A DNA stretch of 39,963 nt from Oscillospiraceae bacterium (GTDB lineage: Bacteria; Bacillota; Clostridia; Oscillospirales; Oscillospiraceae): NCBI GenBank assembly GCA_015067935.1, contig SVLL01000009.1, forward strand, positions 1 to 39,963, in the 5' to 3' direction. Under the pieces are notes generated by a model. That model was not told the origin of the DNA. It searched no databases and saw only the letters and a program-made list of their open reading frames with translations. Position numbers and translations under genes: made by a program. Below, in pieces: positions 8,948 through 17,667 of this stretch. Positions within the stretch are counted from its first letter, which is position 1. Every line of letters begins with the position of its first letter.

Positions 8948-9421
8948 TCAGTCGTCGGCCTCCAGCTCCTCCTCGGTCAGGAAGCGTTCCATGACCTGGG
9001 TGTAGAGAATGCCGTCCAAATGGTCCAGCTCGTGGCAGAAGCAGCGGCCGATCAGTTCTTCGCCTTCCGCTTCAAACCAGTTGCCGTTCCGGTCCTGCGC
9101 CCGGACTTTGGCATAGTAGGGGCGTTTCACCAGACCGTAGCGACCGGGCACGCTCAGACAACCCTCAGGGCCTTCCTGCTCACCACTGGTCTCCAACAGC
9201 TCCGGATTCACCAGCTCCAGAATCTGCTCACCGGTGTCCACGATGACCACCCGGCGGAGAATGCCGATCTGGGGAGCGGCCAGACCCACACCGTTTGCCT
9301 CGGCAAGGGTTTCTGCCATATCGTCCAGCAGCTTGTGGAGCTTACCGTCAAATTTTTCCACCGGTCTGCAAACCTTATGCAGAGCCGGGTCCTTTTCATC
9401 TAAAATTTTGCGCAATCCCAT
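8948..9421 (-). CDS. def: Peptide deformylase
   Basis: This metalloenzyme removes the N-terminal formyl group from new proteins. The three defining motifs are all present: GVGLAAPQIG (motif 1), EGCLSVPG (motif 2, metal cysteine) and CHELDHLDG (motif 3, HExxH). At 157 residues it is a short type 1-like form. It sits between priA and fmt, as in Bacillus. Confidence 0.96.
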   Translation of the reverse strand: MGLRKILDEKDPALHKVCRPVEKFDGKLHKLLDDMAETLAEANGVGLAAPQIGILRRVVIVDTGEQILELVNPELLETSGEQEGPEGCLSVPGRYGLVKRPYYAKVRAQDRNGNWFEAEGEELIGRCFCHELDHLDGILYTQVMERFLTEEELEADD

Positions 9422-9431
9422 TTCTCTTCCT

Positions 9432-11882
9432 CTATTCTTCCATTCCGTTTACATCCACAAAGGCACTGACGCCACGATTTTCCTTATCCTGCATAAATTG
9501 CCGCAACAGATGGGCCAGCAGCAGGCGCAAGGGCTTGGTCATACGGCACCGCAATGTCAAGCGGTAACGGAAATTGTAGTTGATTTTCGGCACTGCACAG
9601 GGTGCAGGTCCCAGCACCCGGCAGACTTCCGCCGCATAGGTGCTTTGTTTCAGGCAGGCATTCAGGCTGTCGCGGAACTTGGCCGCGCCCCGAAGAACTC
9701 GGGCTTCCTCCTGCCCCAAAAATGTAATGGCATCCAAATCGCCGAAGGGCGGACTGTCCTGCATACGGCGCAGCTGCTGTTCCAGCTCGTAAAAACCGTC
9801 ATAATCCTGCTTGGCAGCCAGTTCAATCACCTTGTGATTGGGCACAAGGGTCTGAATCAACGCCTCGCCGGGTGCATCGCCCCGACCGGCACGCCCCACC
9901 ACTTGGGTCAGCATATTAAAGGTTGTTTCCGCTGCCCGATAAGACCCGGAATACAATTCCCGATCCGCATCCAGCACGCCCACCAGCGTCACATCCGGGA
10001 AATTCAAGCCCTTTGCCACCATCTGGGTACCGATCAGCACCGGGATGTGCTCGTTTTTGAATCGCTCCAGAATTTTTTCGTGGGTATTGACGGCGCTGAC
10101 CGTATCCGCATCCATTCGGATGACTTCCATCCCCGGGAATCGCATCTGCAATTCCTGCTGAGCCTTTTGGGTGCCGGTGCCAATTCTTTTCAGCGGACCG
10201 CCACAGCCGGGGCAGCGTTTGGGTGCCGGAACGGAGTGACCGCAATAGTGGCACATCAGCCGCTCGTTGGCACTGTGATAGGTCAGCCTTGCGCTGCAGC
10301 GGGGACATTCCGGAGCTTCCCGGCAATCCACGCACACCAGTGCCCGGCTGTTGCCCCGTCTGTTCAGAAACAGAATGCTCTGTTTCCCTGCCTTATGGTT
10401 CTTCTCGATCCGCTCCAGCAGATCAAAGCTAAAATCAGAATCGTTGCCGTTTTTCAGCTCCTCGGCCATATCCACGATACGCACAGCCGGGAGTTTTCGA
10501 CCGCCGAAGCGGTTTTTCAGCGTATAGAGCTGATAATCGCCGTTTTTCGCCCGGTACATACTCTCCACCGACGGTGTGGCAGAGCCAAGCACCACCAGTG
10601 CGTTTTCCCGGATGCCCCGCCAGATCGCCACCTCTTTGGCGGAATAACGGGGGGAATTTTCGGACTTGTAGGAGTGTTCCTGCTCCTCGTCCATAATGAT
10701 AACACCAAATTGTGAACTGGGTGCGAACACCGCACTTCGTGTTCCCACCACAACTTTTGCCTCACCGGATGCGATGCGTTTCCACTGGTCGTTCCGCTCT
10801 CCAGGAGATAGGTAACTGTGCTGTACTGCTACCTTGTTCCCAAAATGGGCAGCCAGCAGACTGAGCAGCTGAGGGGTCAAGCCGATTTCCGGCACCATCA
10901 GCAGGGCAGTTTTACCCTCTTCCAGACAGCGGTTAATCAGCTTCAGATAGATGGCTGTTTTTCCCGAGCCGGTGACACCGTGCAGCAATGCCACACCGGG
11001 CTTGTCCCGGTGCATCTGCTCATTCAGCCCGTCAAATACCTGCTGCTGCTCATCGCTGAGCACCAAGGGGCCGTCCAAGACCGCCGGCCGGATCTCCCGG
11101 CAGCGAAGCACCGCCCTTTCCGTCAGCACCAGATATCCCAGCTCCACAAGCCGATTAACGGTAGCGGTATTGGCACCGGTGTAGTAGCACAGTTCCTTGA
11201 CAGACACACTTCCAATGCTGCACATCAGCTCCAAGACGCTGCGCTGCATTGCTGCAGACCGGGGGCGGTGGGAAGCAAATTCCATTGCCTCCTCCGCAGA
11301 AGCTGCCAAGGTGGCAATCTTCTCGGTCTTGTCCTTATTGCGCTGCAGCAGGCTTGTCTTGCCGGTGATCCACTTTTTCTTCAGCAGATACTGCAAAACG
11401 CCCCGAAAATCCTCGTCATCCGCCACAAGGGCGCGCAGGACGGGTTCATCTGCTTCACCGCCCAGATTCTCGATGCATCTCAATACATCCTCGGCAAATT
11501 CCCGACGGGGCGGATTCTCTTTCCAGCTCACATCCTCCGTAAGGCGGTAGGTGTTCTTCTCTTTAAACCACAGCCCGGCAGGAAGCATCACCCGCACCGC
11601 TTCATAAAAGGTGCAGAAATACCGCTCACGCAGGAATGCCGCCAACCGCAGCATCATAGGCATCAAGAGGCTCTTTTCATCCAGCACCTGCTCGATGGTC
11701 TTCAGCCCCTGCCCACTTCCCTCTTCCACGGACAGCACCACACCTTCGCAACGGCGGTTGCCCCGACCGAAGGGAACCATCACCCGCTGACCGGGCTCCA
11801 AAGTCCAGCCGGCAGGAATGGCGTAGGAATAGGGCTTATCAATGGCAAAAGTTGCCGCAGAAACAGCAATCTTTCCGATCAT
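9432..11882 (-). CDS. priA: Primosomal replication restart helicase PriA
   Basis: PriA recognises stalled forks and D-loops and reloads the replicative helicase. The 816-residue product shows an N-terminal DNA-binding domain, Walker A GVTGSGKTAIYLK, a DEEH-type Walker B (MDEEQEHSYKS), and a paired zinc-binding insert with CVDC, CPRC, CHYC and CPGC. Conserved helicase motifs VLGSATPSVES, GTQMVAKGLNFP and VVGRAGR follow. Length is close to the usual size. In many Firmicutes coaBC lies between rpoZ and priA; here priA follows rpoZ directly. Confidence 0.96.
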   Translation of the reverse strand: MIGKIAVSAATFAIDKPYSYAIPAGWTLEPGQRVMVPFGRGNRRCEGVVLSVEEGSGQGLKTIEQVLDEKSLLMPMMLRLAAFLRERYFCTFYEAVRVMLPAGLWFKEKNTYRLTEDVSWKENPPRREFAEDVLRCIENLGGEADEPVLRALVADDEDFRGVLQYLLKKKWITGKTSLLQRNKDKTEKIATLAASAEEAMEFASHRPRSAAMQRSVLELMCSIGSVSVKELCYYTGANTATVNRLVELGYLVLTERAVLRCREIRPAVLDGPLVLSDEQQQVFDGLNEQMHRDKPGVALLHGVTGSGKTAIYLKLINRCLEEGKTALLMVPEIGLTPQLLSLLAAHFGNKVAVQHSYLSPGERNDQWKRIASGEAKVVVGTRSAVFAPSSQFGVIIMDEEQEHSYKSENSPRYSAKEVAIWRGIRENALVVLGSATPSVESMYRAKNGDYQLYTLKNRFGGRKLPAVRIVDMAEELKNGNDSDFSFDLLERIEKNHKAGKQSILFLNRRGNSRALVCVDCREAPECPRCSARLTYHSANERLMCHYCGHSVPAPKRCPGCGGPLKRIGTGTQKAQQELQMRFPGMEVIRMDADTVSAVNTHEKILERFKNEHIPVLIGTQMVAKGLNFPDVTLVGVLDADRELYSGSYRAAETTFNMLTQVVGRAGRGDAPGEALIQTLVPNHKVIELAAKQDYDGFYELEQQLRRMQDSPPFGDLDAITFLGQEEARVLRGAAKFRDSLNACLKQSTYAAEVCRVLGPAPCAVPKINYNFRYRLTLRCRMTKPLRLLLAHLLRQFMQDKENRGVSAFVDVNGMEE

Positions 11883-11903
11883 AGCCCCATCCTCCTTCGT
11901 TTT

Positions 11904-12110
11904 TTAGCCTGCGTATTCTTCCTTCAAAGAAGCGGTGAGCTTGCCCTCAGCCACTTCACGGATGGCCAAGGTCACCGGCTTTTCGGTGAGCTCCTCGCCA
12001 AATTCCTCAGCCTCTTCTGCGATCTGACGGGCGCGCTGTGCGACCACATTCACCAGCAGGTAACGGCTTTCCACATCTTTCAGCAAATCTGCTACAGGGG
12101 GGTACAACAT
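11904..12110 (-). CDS. rpoZ: RNA polymerase omega subunit
   Basis: Omega assists folding and assembly of the beta-prime subunit. The product begins MLYPPVADLLKDVESRYLLV and contains VVAQRARQIAEEA, the conserved omega core. The frame opens five codons earlier at a TTG, but the GGAGGA site sits inside those codons, 7 bases before the ATG at 12110, so 68 residues is the likely length. It lies just after gmk, the conserved order. Confidence 0.9.
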   Translation of the reverse strand: MLYPPVADLLKDVESRYLLVNVVAQRARQIAEEAEEFGEELTEKPVTLAIREVAEGKLTASLKEEYAG

Positions 12111-12125
12111 ATTCTCTTCCTCCAA

Positions 12126-12683
12126 TTACTTCATATCTGCTTGCGCAATGATATGTAAAATTTGATCGGCGCAGGCTTCCACCTGGTCGTTAACGACTAC
12201 ATAGTCGTATTTGCTCTTTTGCTCGGTCTCCCATTTTGCCCGTTCCAGCCGCATGGCGATCTGCTCGTCCGAGGTATCGCCCCGGCTGCGCAGACGACGC
12301 TCCAGCTCTTCCCATGATGGGGGTTCAATAAAAATCAGGATGGCATCGGACCGCTTGGCCCGGACATTGAATGCGCCCACCGGCTCGATATCCAGAATCA
12401 CATGACCCTGCTCCAGCTTTTCCTCCACCTGCTTGGCGGGGGTGCCGTACCACTTCATATTGTGGCCGTCATACTCCAGGAAGGCGTCCTCTGCAATCAT
12501 CTTTTCAAACTGCTCGTTGGTAACGAAGTAGTAATGCACGCCGTCCACTTCCTCGGGACGGGGATCACGGGTGGTTGCCGAAACAGAGAATTGCAGATCC
12601 GGCCGGGTGGCCATCACTTTTTTCAGCACTGTGCTTTTACCTACGCCGGAAGCACCGGAGATAATAAACAATTTGCCCATCAT
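12126..12683 (-). CDS. gmk: Guanylate kinase
   Basis: Gmk phosphorylates GMP to GDP with ATP. The 185-residue product has the P-loop GASGVGKST near the N-terminus, the GMP-binding region [18 protein letters not shown], and the lid arginines in [17 protein letters not shown]. Two consecutive ATG codons at 12683 and 12680 are both possible starts. The first overlaps the remA stop by 4 bases. The remA-gmk-rpoZ order is a hallmark of Firmicutes. Confidence 0.96.
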   Translation of the reverse strand: MMGKLFIISGASGVGKSTVLKKVMATRPDLQFSVSATTRDPRPEEVDGVHYYFVTNEQFEKMIAEDAFLEYDGHNMKWYGTPAKQVEEKLEQGHVILDIEPVGAFNVRAKRSDAILIFIEPPSWEELERRLRSRGDTSDEQIAMRLERAKWETEQKSKYDYVVVNDQVEACADQILHIIAQADMK

Positions 12684-12937
12684 TCTTCCTCTCCTTCGTT
12701 ACATTTTTCTGTCCACCGAGCGGATAAAGTCTCCGGAGCGACGGCGGACAAAATCACATGGTCCGTATCCATCAGCAGTACGGTTTTTGTTTTGTGACCG
12801 TAGGATGCATCGATGAGCATTCCCCGATCCCGCGCTTCCTGAATCAGCCGCTTGATGGGAGCCGACTCCGGTGTGACGATCGCAAGCAGACGGGATGCTG
12901 CGATCATACTGCCAAACCCAATGTTAATCAGCTTCAT
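12680..12937 (-). CDS. remA: RemA (DUF370) DNA-binding regulator
   Basis: RemA was described in Bacillus subtilis as a DNA-binding activator of biofilm matrix and osmoprotectant genes. The product is about 85 residues and carries the family signature: [30 protein letters not shown], and [14 protein letters not shown] followed by [12 protein letters not shown]. An ATG two codons further upstream (12943) is possible, but a GAGGA site is better spaced for the ATG at 12937. It is co-transcribed between yicC and gmk. Confidence 0.92.
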   Translation of the reverse strand: MKLINIGFGSMIAASRLLAIVTPESAPIKRLIQEARDRGMLIDASYGHKTKTVLLMDTDHVILSAVAPETLSARWTEKCNEGEEE

Positions 12938-12946
12938 TCCCATTCC

Positions 12947-13825
12947 TCACTCAATGTTCTGGGTCTGCTCGCGGATCTTTTCCAGCTCCGCCTTGATGTC
13001 CACCACGATACGGGCCAGCTTCACATCGGTGCATTTGGAGCCGATGGTGTTGGCCTCCCGGTTCATCTCCTGCAGCAGGAAATCCAGCTTTCGACCTACC
13101 GCGCCACCATTGGTGAGCATTTCGTTCATCTGGGTCAGATGGCTGCGCAGACGGACAGTTTCCTCATCCACCGCAACCTTATCGGCAAAGATAGCCGCTT
13201 CCGTCAAAATTCGGTTTTCGTCGATATTGGCAGAAGCAAGCACTTCCTTCAGCTTTGCCTCCAGACGGGCGCGATAATCGATCACCGTCTGGGCATTGCC
13301 CTGCTCCACCTGGGACACCAGCTCCAGAATGGTATTGCCCCGGCTGCGCAGGTCTGCATCCAGTGCCTGACCCTCGGTGCAGCGCATGGCATCATAGCCT
13401 GCCAACGCCTGTGCAACCACTTCCATCAGGTCCTTCTGGAGCTGCTCCTCATCCACCTGAGGTTTGTCTACGGAGAAAACCTCCGGCAAACGGGAAACTG
13501 CCGACACGCTGATGTCATCGCGCACTCCGAAATCCGACACCATCTGCCGCATTGCAGCAAGATAGCCTTCCAAAACGGCCGTGTTCAGGGTAATGGTGGT
13601 ATCGTCCGCATTTTCGGACTTGACGGAGATGTAAACATCTACCTTGCCTCTGGAAACCGATGCCTTCACTGCCTGCTTGACAGCATCCTCAGCAAAGGAT
13701 ACCATCCGGGGCAGCTTCACACTGCAATCCAGATAGCGGTTATTGACGGAGCGCAGCTCCACTGTAAATTCTCTTCCGTTCACGGTCGCCACTGCGCGCC
13801 CGTAGCCGGTCATACTCTTTATCAA
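12947..13825 (-). CDS. yicC: YicC/YloC-family endoribonuclease
   Basis: The 292-residue product starts MIKSMTGYGRA and contains FTVELRSVNNRYLD, both hallmarks of the YicC-like N-terminal domain. The C-terminal DUF1732 region has RLEAKLKEVL, RLRSHLTQMNEML and KLDFLLQEMNREANTIGSK. Family members are RNA endonucleases involved in small RNA and mRNA turnover. It opens the conserved yicC-remA-gmk-rpoZ string. No missing residues were noticed. Confidence 0.93.
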   Translation of the reverse strand: MIKSMTGYGRAVATVNGREFTVELRSVNNRYLDCSVKLPRMVSFAEDAVKQAVKASVSRGKVDVYISVKSENADDTTITLNTAVLEGYLAAMRQMVSDFGVRDDISVSAVSRLPEVFSVDKPQVDEEQLQKDLMEVVAQALAGYDAMRCTEGQALDADLRSRGNTILELVSQVEQGNAQTVIDYRARLEAKLKEVLASANIDENRILTEAAIFADKVAVDEETVRLRSHLTQMNEMLTNGGAVGRKLDFLLQEMNREANTIGSKCTDVKLARIVVDIKAELEKIREQTQNIE

Positions 13826-13845
13826 GTTTCTGTCCTCCTAATTCC

Positions 13846-15168
13846 TTAACCGTTGACTGGCGTCACGATTGCTTCCACAATGTAATGATCTACAACAAAG
13901 CTCTGATTGTAGCGGGTAAAGATCACCGCAGCAGTAAAACTGCCGTCACCGTCGACTGTGGCATTGGAAAAATCCACCTGAACGGTAATATCCTCTGGAT
14001 CGATATAAGGCAGCTGGAAATCGGGACCTCTCATAATCACATCCAGATATTTTGTTTTGAAATCCACCTGCAGCCCTTCGGGAACATTGATTTTCTCAAA
14101 GGCAGTTACCCGAACGGTTTTGGCGGCCAGCTTGGGCATTTGCACCACGACCTTGACCACATTCACATCCGATTGATTGGTCAGCTCATAGGGTGTCAGC
14201 AGATCGCTCACATTCAGGTCGCTGATAACGATCTGCAGGCCGTTCACCAGGGGATCACCTATGGGTTCGCCGGTCATCAAGCCCAAATCGATCTTTGTAT
14301 CAAAGAGCAGCTTGTTATCCCGCAGAATACCGGCACTCTGCGCGACTGCCAGCTGGGTTTCACTGCCGGCAATCTTGATGGGCGTTTTAATAATCTCGCC
14401 GGTTTCCTGATTGTAGTAGGTCACGGTATAGTCCTTGGATGTGATACCGGCACCTTCCAGGATCTCTACTGCAACGGAAACTTCCTGTACCTTCTGAATC
14501 TTCAGGGTGCAATGAATCTTCTGGGGGGTTGCCTTTACCCACTTGCTGTCCACAGCATTGCCGGCAGCATCCCGAAGAACATATTCGAACTGTTGGCTGA
14601 TCGTACCCCTTTGGCCGGTCAGGTCAATAAGGACCTCTGCCTCCATGATGCGGTCAATCACATCTGCAGGACCGGCGATGGTGATCTTTTCATAGTCCAA
14701 CACCGCTTCATCCACCAACGCTTCATAGCCCGGCTCTGCTCCGCTCAGCTTCAAGACCACATCCACCGGCTTAGACTTGCGCTCCACAACACTCAAGGTG
14801 ATCTGCTGGGGTGTCTGGCTTAAAACCTCAAAGGCATTGGAGGGCACATCACCGGGATAGACGATGGAATAGCTGATGCTCTGTTCGCCAGCACTGTAGA
14901 TACGGGACAGATCCGCCCGAATTGTAATATTACCGTTGTTCAGCTTGATCATATCAGCCCGGTTACCGGAAAGCTTCAGCGTAACGGTAGGATCCTCGTT
15001 GGAAGCCAGCATCAATCCCCGTTCCAAAAGAATATCTTCATTCTCCAGCACCACCGGAATATTGTGGAAGGTATCCTCCCATTCCGGGTTGACCACAGTA
15101 ACCACATACAGCCAAAGGCCGATGGCAATCAGGAAAGCGAGGACACCGTAAATGATTTTCGTCTTCAT
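13846..15168 (-). CDS. cdaR: YbbR-domain protein CdaR, regulator of diadenylate cyclase
   Basis: CdaR is a membrane-anchored extracellular protein that modulates CdaA. The 440-residue product has an N-terminal membrane segment (IIYGVLAFLIAIGLWLYVVT) followed by repeated YbbR-type beta domains with the recurring pattern IPV...L and GP...V (for example ITIAGPADVIDRI and VIMRGPDF). Its start overlaps the cdaA stop as ATGA. The third partner usual in this operon, glmM, is not next to it here; yicC follows instead. Confidence 0.9.
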   Translation of the reverse strand: MKTKIIYGVLAFLIAIGLWLYVVTVVNPEWEDTFHNIPVVLENEDILLERGLMLASNEDPTVTLKLSGNRADMIKLNNGNITIRADLSRIYSAGEQSISYSIVYPGDVPSNAFEVLSQTPQQITLSVVERKSKPVDVVLKLSGAEPGYEALVDEAVLDYEKITIAGPADVIDRIMEAEVLIDLTGQRGTISQQFEYVLRDAAGNAVDSKWVKATPQKIHCTLKIQKVQEVSVAVEILEGAGITSKDYTVTYYNQETGEIIKTPIKIAGSETQLAVAQSAGILRDNKLLFDTKIDLGLMTGEPIGDPLVNGLQIVISDLNVSDLLTPYELTNQSDVNVVKVVVQMPKLAAKTVRVTAFEKINVPEGLQVDFKTKYLDVIMRGPDFQLPYIDPEDITVQVDFSNATVDGDGSFTAAVIFTRYNQSFVVDHYIVEAIVTPVNG

Positions 15169-16028
15169 TTGCGTTCCTCCTTGCCCATATTCTTCAGTTT
15201 CTTCTTCAGCCGATCCACGGCATTTTTCTGTTCCTCCGGATCCTTGGGATTCAGCTCACGCATCAGCACTTTTTCCAGTGTCTGGGATGCCAGATGGCGT
15301 TTGAGCATACCGCCCTCTGCCACGGAAATGGTGCCGGTCTCCTCAGAAACCACAATTACCACCGCATCGGACGCCTCGCTGATACCCACTGCCGCACGGT
15401 GGCGGGTACCCAGATCCGCGCTGATTCGGGTGCTGTTGGAAAGGGGCAGAACGCAGCCGGCGGCGGCCATCTTACCGTCACGGATAATCATTGCGCCGTC
15501 GTGCAGAGAAGCCTTGGGGAAGAAGATGTTGCGGATCAACTGCTCCGACACCTGCGCCTCCAGCGTAGTACCGGTCTTGATGTATTCATCCAGCCGGTTA
15601 TCCCGGGCAAAGACGATCAGGGCACCCACCCGCTCCTTGCTCATCACCTCGCAGGCCATAACGGTCTGCTTGATAATGGGGTCCATCTCCTGCTCTTCCT
15701 TTTCGATGCCGAGGAATTTGCGGAATTTCATATTGCCCAGATGGTCCAGCATCCGGCGCAGCTCCGGCTGGAACAGAACCACCAATGCGATCAGACCGAT
15801 CTGCAGGAACTGCTCCATAATGAAGCGCAGGGTATAAAGATTCAGCAGGTCCGTCAGCCACGCCACGCCCAGAATGACACCGATCGCCTTTGCGATTTGC
15901 TTGGTGCCGGTGTTGCGGATGAGGGGCAAAAGCTTATAAAGCAGATATGCCACAATGATGATATCCAAATAATCCGACCACTGCATTTTGGTCAGCTGCT
16001 GGAACAATGTTTCGATGCTGTTCATCAT
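15165..16028 (-). CDS. cdaA: Diadenylate cyclase CdaA (c-di-AMP synthase)
   Basis: CdaA joins two ATP molecules into the second messenger c-di-AMP, which controls potassium and osmolyte transport and wall homeostasis. The 287-residue product has three N-terminal membrane segments (about 20-90) and the DAC domain with the catalytic DGA motif (177-179) and the RHR motif (209-211, in GTRHRAAVG). It is first in the long operon downstream of a good promoter, so c-di-AMP synthesis is transcriptionally linked to the prpC-prkC signalling genes further on if readthrough occurs. Confidence 0.96.
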   Translation of the reverse strand: MMNSIETLFQQLTKMQWSDYLDIIIVAYLLYKLLPLIRNTGTKQIAKAIGVILGVAWLTDLLNLYTLRFIMEQFLQIGLIALVVLFQPELRRMLDHLGNMKFRKFLGIEKEEQEMDPIIKQTVMACEVMSKERVGALIVFARDNRLDEYIKTGTTLEAQVSEQLIRNIFFPKASLHDGAMIIRDGKMAAAGCVLPLSNSTRISADLGTRHRAAVGISEASDAVVIVVSEETGTISVAEGGMLKRHLASQTLEKVLMRELNPKDPEEQKNAVDRLKKKLKNMGKEERK

Positions 16029-16102
16029 CCCTGATCTCCTTTTTTCAGTCTGTAAAAAAGGCTTTTTCGCAAAAACCTTATAACTAGCCTATTATCCGTA
16101 TC

Positions 16103-16131
16103 ATTATAGCAGATTTGCGCCCCTGCCGCAA
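16103..16131 (-). promoter_or_regulatory. Promoter of the cdaA operon
   Basis: Minus strand TTGCGG (16126-16131), 17-base spacer, TATAAT (16103-16108) with an extended TGC just before it. It is the only clear promoter seen for the minus-strand block that runs down to 690. Confidence 0.75.
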
Positions 16132-16164
16132 TAGCATTTCGCAAATTTTTTCCGCTTTTAACGG

Positions 16165-17259
16165 CTAAATTCTCTCAAATTCTCGTTCTATCTCCTTTAT
16201 CTTCCATATGGGGGTATCGTGTCCGAAGCTGATGCGCACAGTGCCGCTTTCCAGCGTTCCGGCACTTTGGTGGGCAAGGGGCGCGCAGTGAAGCCCTGCC
16301 CGGACCGCGATGCCCCGGCCTGCCAGCTTTTCCGCAAATTCTTCACAGTCGATTTTAGGCACAAAGCTCACCGTTCCGCTCTGATTTTCCCCGGCAAAGA
16401 CCCGATAACCCAATCGTTCCAGCATGGGCACGCACCGCCTGACCATTTCCTGCTCTCTAGCCAATATGGCATCCACGCCCTGCCGCTGTACATACTGAAT
16501 CCCGGCCCCAAGCCCGGCGATACCGGGCACATTCAGTGTCCCCGGCTCCGCCCGGTCCGGCAAAAATGCAGGCATTTCCGGATTTCGGGATTCGCTGCCG
16601 GTGCCCCCGGCCATCAGAGCAGAGGGAATCCGTCCGCACAGCAAAATCCCCGTTCCCTGAGGACCTAAAAGGCCCTTGTGTCCCGGCATGGCAATAAAAT
16701 CCGCACCCAGTTTTTTCAGAGAGACGGGAATCATTCCTGCCGATTGGGCAGCATCGATAACGAAGGGCACTTTGTATTTCCGACACAAAGCCGCTATTTG
16801 CTCCACCGGCAGAATATAGCCGAATACATTGGATACATGGGTAAAAATCGCCACTTTTGCCCCAGCTTTTAAGGCTTTTTCAAATTCCTGCAGTGTATCT
16901 GCCGGATCAAAAAGCTTTCGTCCTGCCACGGTCACTTCCGCTCCAAGCAAATGCAGCACTCTGGTGACCGCGTTGTGCTCAAAGCCGGAAATAACTACCC
17001 GTGTTCCCGGCCTTACCAGCGTGCGGATAGCGATATTCAGTCCGTGGGTGCAGCTGCTTGTAAAAACCACCTGCTCCGCGTCGCAATCAAACAGCTCCGC
17101 TGCCCGTTCCCGGGTGCTGAAGACCACCCGCCCAGCCTCCATCGCTGCCGGGTATCCGCCCCGTCCGGGGCTGGTGCAGGTGCTAAGAGCCCTGCACATT
17201 GCCCGACAGACCTCATAGGGTTTCGGAAATGAGGTTGCACCGTTATCCAGATAAATCAT
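16165..17259 (-). CDS. Class V aminotransferase / cysteine desulfurase-like protein
   Basis: This PLP enzyme of about 364 residues resembles the cysteine desulfurase family TIGR01977 rather than IscS or SufS. Visible are MIYLDNGATSFPKP at the start, the cofactor lysine in MPGHKG (K195), SGFEHNAVTR, and an active-site-like cysteine in AGLHCAPLAH (C325). The frame is open upstream, but the ATG at 17259 overlaps the stop of the DUF3343 gene by 4 bases and starts at the family N-terminus. Pairing with a Se/S carrier-like protein suggests a role in sulfur or selenium delivery. No selD or yedF gene is seen in the window, so the selenium link is inference. Confidence 0.85.
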   Translation of the reverse strand: MIYLDNGATSFPKPYEVCRAMCRALSTCTSPGRGGYPAAMEAGRVVFSTRERAAELFDCDAEQVVFTSSCTHGLNIAIRTLVRPGTRVVISGFEHNAVTRVLHLLGAEVTVAGRKLFDPADTLQEFEKALKAGAKVAIFTHVSNVFGYILPVEQIAALCRKYKVPFVIDAAQSAGMIPVSLKKLGADFIAMPGHKGLLGPQGTGILLCGRIPSALMAGGTGSESRNPEMPAFLPDRAEPGTLNVPGIAGLGAGIQYVQRQGVDAILAREQEMVRRCVPMLERLGYRVFAGENQSGTVSFVPKIDCEEFAEKLAGRGIAVRAGLHCAPLAHQSAGTLESGTVRISFGHDTPIWKIKEIEREFERI

Positions 17260-17513
17260 AGTACCCGTTCCTCCGTACTGCCATCCTCCTTGAGAGCATA
17301 GAGCTTTCCGTAATCCAGCCGCTCCCGACGCAGTGCCATCACTGCCTCCGGTGCATCCAGTCCCCGAATTTGCAGGCAATAGCCGCAGCCACGCTCTGTC
17401 AGATGCTTAGGTGTCCGCTGAAGGCGGCAAGGTATTTTCCCCCTTTGCAGAATCCGTTCTCCCCGTTGGGCATAGGTCACCGAACGAAAGGTAATCAGCC
17501 ATTCATTTTTCAT
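17256..17513 (-). CDS. DUF3343 putative Se/S carrier-like protein
   Basis: The small 85-residue protein matches DUF3343 in length and pattern: an N-terminal ITFRSVTYAQRGERIL block, a cysteine in KIPCRLQRTP, and a CGYC pair in RGCGYCLQIRG. Family proteins are thought to carry sulfur or selenium on cysteines. It is translationally coupled (4-base overlap) to the desulfurase-like gene, which supports sulfur transfer between the two. A GGAGGG site precedes the ATG. Confidence 0.75.
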   Translation of the reverse strand: MKNEWLITFRSVTYAQRGERILQRGKIPCRLQRTPKHLTERGCGYCLQIRGLDAPEAVMALRRERLDYGKLYALKEDGSTEERVL

Positions 17514-17595
17514 AATTCATCCCTCCCCAGACAGCCTATGCATCGGTTTTTGTCGAGGTGACGGGGAATTCTACTGTCCGTAGGAGAAAAATTTT

Positions 17596-17632
17596 AAAAG
17601 TAGATTTACTTTTTTCCATATGGTGGTAGAAT
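17596..17632 (+). promoter_or_regulatory. Promoter with overlapping inverted repeat before the esterase-acyltransferase gene
   Basis: TTTACT (17605-17610), 16-base spacer and TAGAAT (17627-17632) form a plausible promoter. A perfect 7-bp inverted repeat, AAAAGTA (17596-17602) and TACTTTT (17607-17613), overlaps the -35 box and could be an operator. The regulator is unknown. Confidence 0.5.
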
Positions 17633-17667
17633 AAAGCTATAGACATTTGAGGAAAGGAGTGGTTTCT

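Noticed and set aside
9234..12158. Long plus-strand open frames opposite def, priA and rpoZ
   Set aside because: They are antisense shadows of clearly identified housekeeping genes, with histidine- and glutamine-rich composition typical of reverse-strand translation.
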